Positions 62,128 through 64,000 of a stretch of DNA of 64,000 nucleotides are shown here, one piece after another. Origin of the DNA: Clostridia bacterium (GTDB lineage Bacteria; Bacillota; Clostridia; Christensenellales; Aristaeellaceae); contig JAGBEX010000003.1 of NCBI GenBank assembly GCA_017936765.1, forward strand, positions 62,001 to 126,000, in the 5' to 3' direction. The position numbers were made by a program, and so were the translations under genes. How positions within the stretch are numbered: the first letter of the stretch is position 1; every line of letters begins with the position of its first letter. The notes under the pieces are model-generated. The model ran no database searches and was not told the origin of the DNA. It was given only the letters and a program-made list of their open reading frames with translations.

Positions 62128-63690
62128 TTACTTGGCGTATTCGGTGGAACGGGTCTCGCGGATCACGTTCACGCGGATCTGACCCGGATACTCCATTTCC
62201 TTCTCGATGCGCTTGGCGATCTCCTTGGCCAGGATCTTGGTTCCCTCGTCGGTCACGTCGTCGGGCTTAACCATGATGCGAACCTCGCGGCCGGACTGGA
62301 TGGCGAAGCACTTCTCCACGCCGTCGAAGCTGTTGGCGATCTCCTCCAGCTTCTCCAGACGCTTGATGTAGTTCTCCAGGCTCTCGCGGCGGGCGCCGGG
62401 ACGGGCAGCGGAGATAGCATCGGCAGCCTGCACCAGCACGGCTTCCACGGTCTGGGGTTCCACATCGTTGTGGTGGGCCAGAATGGCGTGGATCACGTCG
62501 GGACTCTCGTGATACTTGCGGGCCAGCTCGCCGCCCAGGGTCACGTGGGTGCCCTCGGCCTCGTGGTCAACGGCCTTGCCGATATCATGCAGCAGGCCTG
62601 CGCGCTTGGCCAGCTGGACGTCGGCGCCCAGCTCGGCAGCCATCAGACCAGCCAGGTGGCTGACCTCGATGGAGTGCTTCAGCACGTTCTGACCATAGGA
62701 GGTGCGGTAGCGCAGGCGGCCCAGGAGCTTGACCAGCTCGTGATGGATGCCATGCTGCTGGGTCTCGAACACGGCGTTGTCGCCGGCTTCGCGGATCTGG
62801 TTGTCCACTTCCTTGCGAGCCTTTTCCACCATTTCCTCGATGCGGGCGGGGTGGATGCGGCCGTCCATGATGAGCTTCTCCACGGCAATGCGGGCGATCT
62901 CGCGGCGGACGGGGTCGAAGGCGGACACGATAACAGCTTCGGGGGTATCGTCGATGATCAGGTCAACGCCGGTGGCGGTTTCCAGGGCGCGGATATTGCG
63001 GCCTTCGCGGCCGATGATGCGACCCTTCATATCATCGTTGGGCAGGGCGATGACGGACACGGTGGACTCGGCCACGTGGTCGGCAGCGCACTTCTGAATG
63101 GCCAGGGCGATGATGTTGCGGGCTTTCTTTTCGCCCTCTTCCTTGGCCTTGGCTTCAATGTCGCGCACCATGGCGGCGGCATCGTGGAAGGCGTCCTTCT
63201 GCACGCGCTCCACAATGATCTGCTTGGCTTCGTCCTGGGTCATGGCGGCAATGCGTTCCAGCTCACTGGTCTGCTTGGCAAGCAGCGCCTCGGCTTCTTC
63301 CTGCAGCTTCTGGATCTCGGCCTGCTTTTTGTTCAGGCTTTCTTCGCGGGCTTCCATGTTGTCGGCCTTCTTGTCCAGGGTCTCTTCGCGCTGGATCAGT
63401 CGGCGCTCGTTGCGCTGCACTTCGTTGCGGCGCTCGCGCATTTCACGCTCGTTTTCAGCCTTTTCGCGGTCGTTTTCAGCCTTGGCCTTCAGGATCTCTT
63501 CCTTGGCCTCCAGCACCTTTTCCTTCTTGTACTCGTCCGCCTTGCGAACGGCGTCTTCGTAGAGATGCTTGGCGTATTCTTCCGTGCGGCCGATCTTCTT
63601 TTCGGTTACGTTCTTGCGGTAGGCACCACCGGCCACAAAGCCGATGGCAGCAGCCGCCAGAGCGATCAAAATCCATACGATAGGATGCAA
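62128..63690 (-). CDS. rny: Ribonuclease Y
   Basis: 520 residues; endonuclease that starts mRNA decay in Bacillota, anchored in the membrane. One N-terminal helix ([19 protein letters not shown], about 6-24), a long coiled coil (about 30-200, [21 protein letters not shown]), a KH RNA-binding domain ([15 protein letters not shown]) and an HD domain ([12 protein letters not shown], metal ligands). The start is TTG 63690, with AGGAGG eight bases upstream and no better ATG near it. Length matches Bacillus RNase Y. Confidence 0.96.
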   Translation of the reverse strand: MHPIVWILIALAAAAIGFVAGGAYRKNVTEKKIGRTEEYAKHLYEDAVRKADEYKKEKVLEAKEEILKAKAENDREKAENEREMRERRNEVQRNERRLIQREETLDKKADNMEAREESLNKKQAEIQKLQEEAEALLAKQTSELERIAAMTQDEAKQIIVERVQKDAFHDAAAMVRDIEAKAKEEGEKKARNIIALAIQKCAADHVAESTVSVIALPNDDMKGRIIGREGRNIRALETATGVDLIIDDTPEAVIVSAFDPVRREIARIAVEKLIMDGRIHPARIEEMVEKARKEVDNQIREAGDNAVFETQQHGIHHELVKLLGRLRYRTSYGQNVLKHSIEVSHLAGLMAAELGADVQLAKRAGLLHDIGKAVDHEAEGTHVTLGGELARKYHESPDVIHAILAHHNDVEPQTVEAVLVQAADAISAARPGARRESLENYIKRLEKLEEIANSFDGVEKCFAIQSGREVRIMVKPDDVTDEGTKILAKEIAKRIEKEMEYPGQIRVNVIRETRSTEYAK

Positions 63691-64000
63691 ACTGTTTCCC
63701 TCCTTTTCCTTTTTAATCTTGCTTCAAAATTCTGTTGGGAACGGCCAAAAGCCGTGCAGAAGAAAAACTTCCGCACGGCTGTAGCTGCTTTCATGCTGAT
63801 GGACTTCCGTCCGCTTTTTTTGAACTTTTCCCGACGGCCTGCCGAAAAAAGAGCCTGCCGCGCCTCACAAAAACTACATAAAAGGACACAATGCGCCCTT
63901 CGCGCAATTTCTATGCAGCCGACTGATCCATGCTGGGTCAGCCGCCGAAAAACGACGCTCCGCAAGGGAAGCGATAACAAATGAGCGGGGATTTCTATCG
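63691..64000 (-). other. Upstream region of rny with one hairpin; no gene seen
   Basis: Contains a stem AGCCGTGC/GCACGGCT with inner GAAG/CTTC (63750-63780) followed on the minus strand by TTTTGG. It may be the terminator of a gene beyond the window or part of a long rny leader. Open frames here are short and unconvincing, and I found no clear promoter. Confidence 0.5.

Noticed and set aside
63666..63980. 104-codon minus-strand frame upstream of rny
   Set aside because: Overlaps the rny start and ribosome site, basic low-complexity product, no start signal.

Overview
This 64 kb window is chromosomal DNA from a GC-rich (about 60% by eye) anaerobic member of the Bacillota, class Clostridia. 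The evidence is a full-length pyruvate:ferredoxin oxidoreductase, two T-box leaders, RNase Y, a YlbJ-type sporulation membrane protein, DUF975/DUF3737/YitT families, many XRE regulators, AGGAGG-type ribosome sites and several TTG/GTG starts. Dispersed palindromic intergenic repeats are abundant. I see no rRNA, tRNA, CRISPR array, prophage or insertion sequence; the region is mainly core metabolism with accessory genes interspersed.

Layout: 1-6170 (+) is an oligopeptide/dipeptide ABC operon (oppB partial, oppC, oppD, oppF) with three non-standard parts: a ~245-residue coiled-coil insertion in OppD, a C-terminal two-helix membrane tail on OppF, and a membrane-anchored, possibly ApbE-like protein. 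It ends in a frameshifted ridA. 6172-6530 is a mosaic of repeats. 6548-8949 holds an O-antigen-ligase-like protein and a DUF975 protein. 9183-11919 holds an aspartate-type aminotransferase and a Re-citrate-synthase/isopropylmalate-synthase-family enzyme; 11960-15435 a MATE exporter, a degenerate metallophosphoesterase and a secreted phosphodiester-glycosidase-like protein; 15689-19195 the PFOR gene. 19349-23440 (-) holds an XRE regulator and a four-gene operon (membrane protein, rsuA, rsmC-like, malY-like). 23558-29396 holds a radical SAM protein, XRE regulator, alpha/beta hydrolase, YitT, a FakA-domain/RHH pair, a Cys-rich small protein and a YlbJ-like protein. 29500-33136 holds polA and tcdA.

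33170-39300 (-) is the branched-chain amino acid operon ilvB-ilvN-ilvC-ilvD plus a DUF815 ATPase, under a T-box leader and a consensus promoter. 39713-44550 (-) holds a class C beta-lactamase-family protein, an AraC regulator, a secreted caspase-like protein with an EF-hand, and a DUF3737 protein. 44717-48027 (+) holds a second phosphodiester-glycosidase-like protein, a degenerate Lgt-like protein, a GNAT protein and thymidine kinase. 48078-51557 holds a condensation-domain-like acyltransferase, a third XRE regulator and a secreted pseudo-trypsin-like protein. 51650-56575 is a probable xyloglucan-oligosaccharide operon (GH74-like, GH31, ATC-hydrolase-like). 56620-63690 holds a secreted unknown, leuS with its own T-box, a P-loop kinase, a PfkB kinase and rny.

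The most interesting signals are: (i) an identical GCAAC-N5-GTTGC palindrome upstream of all three XRE regulators, which have nearly identical recognition helices, two of them with the same extra half-site 43-44 bp downstream; (ii) the unusual Opp system; (iii) an operator array of TGCTAC half-sites between an RHH repressor gene and a divergent Cys-rich protein; (iv) a modular repeat family placed at gene ends and starts; (v) divergent promoters sharing one palindromic -35 hexamer.
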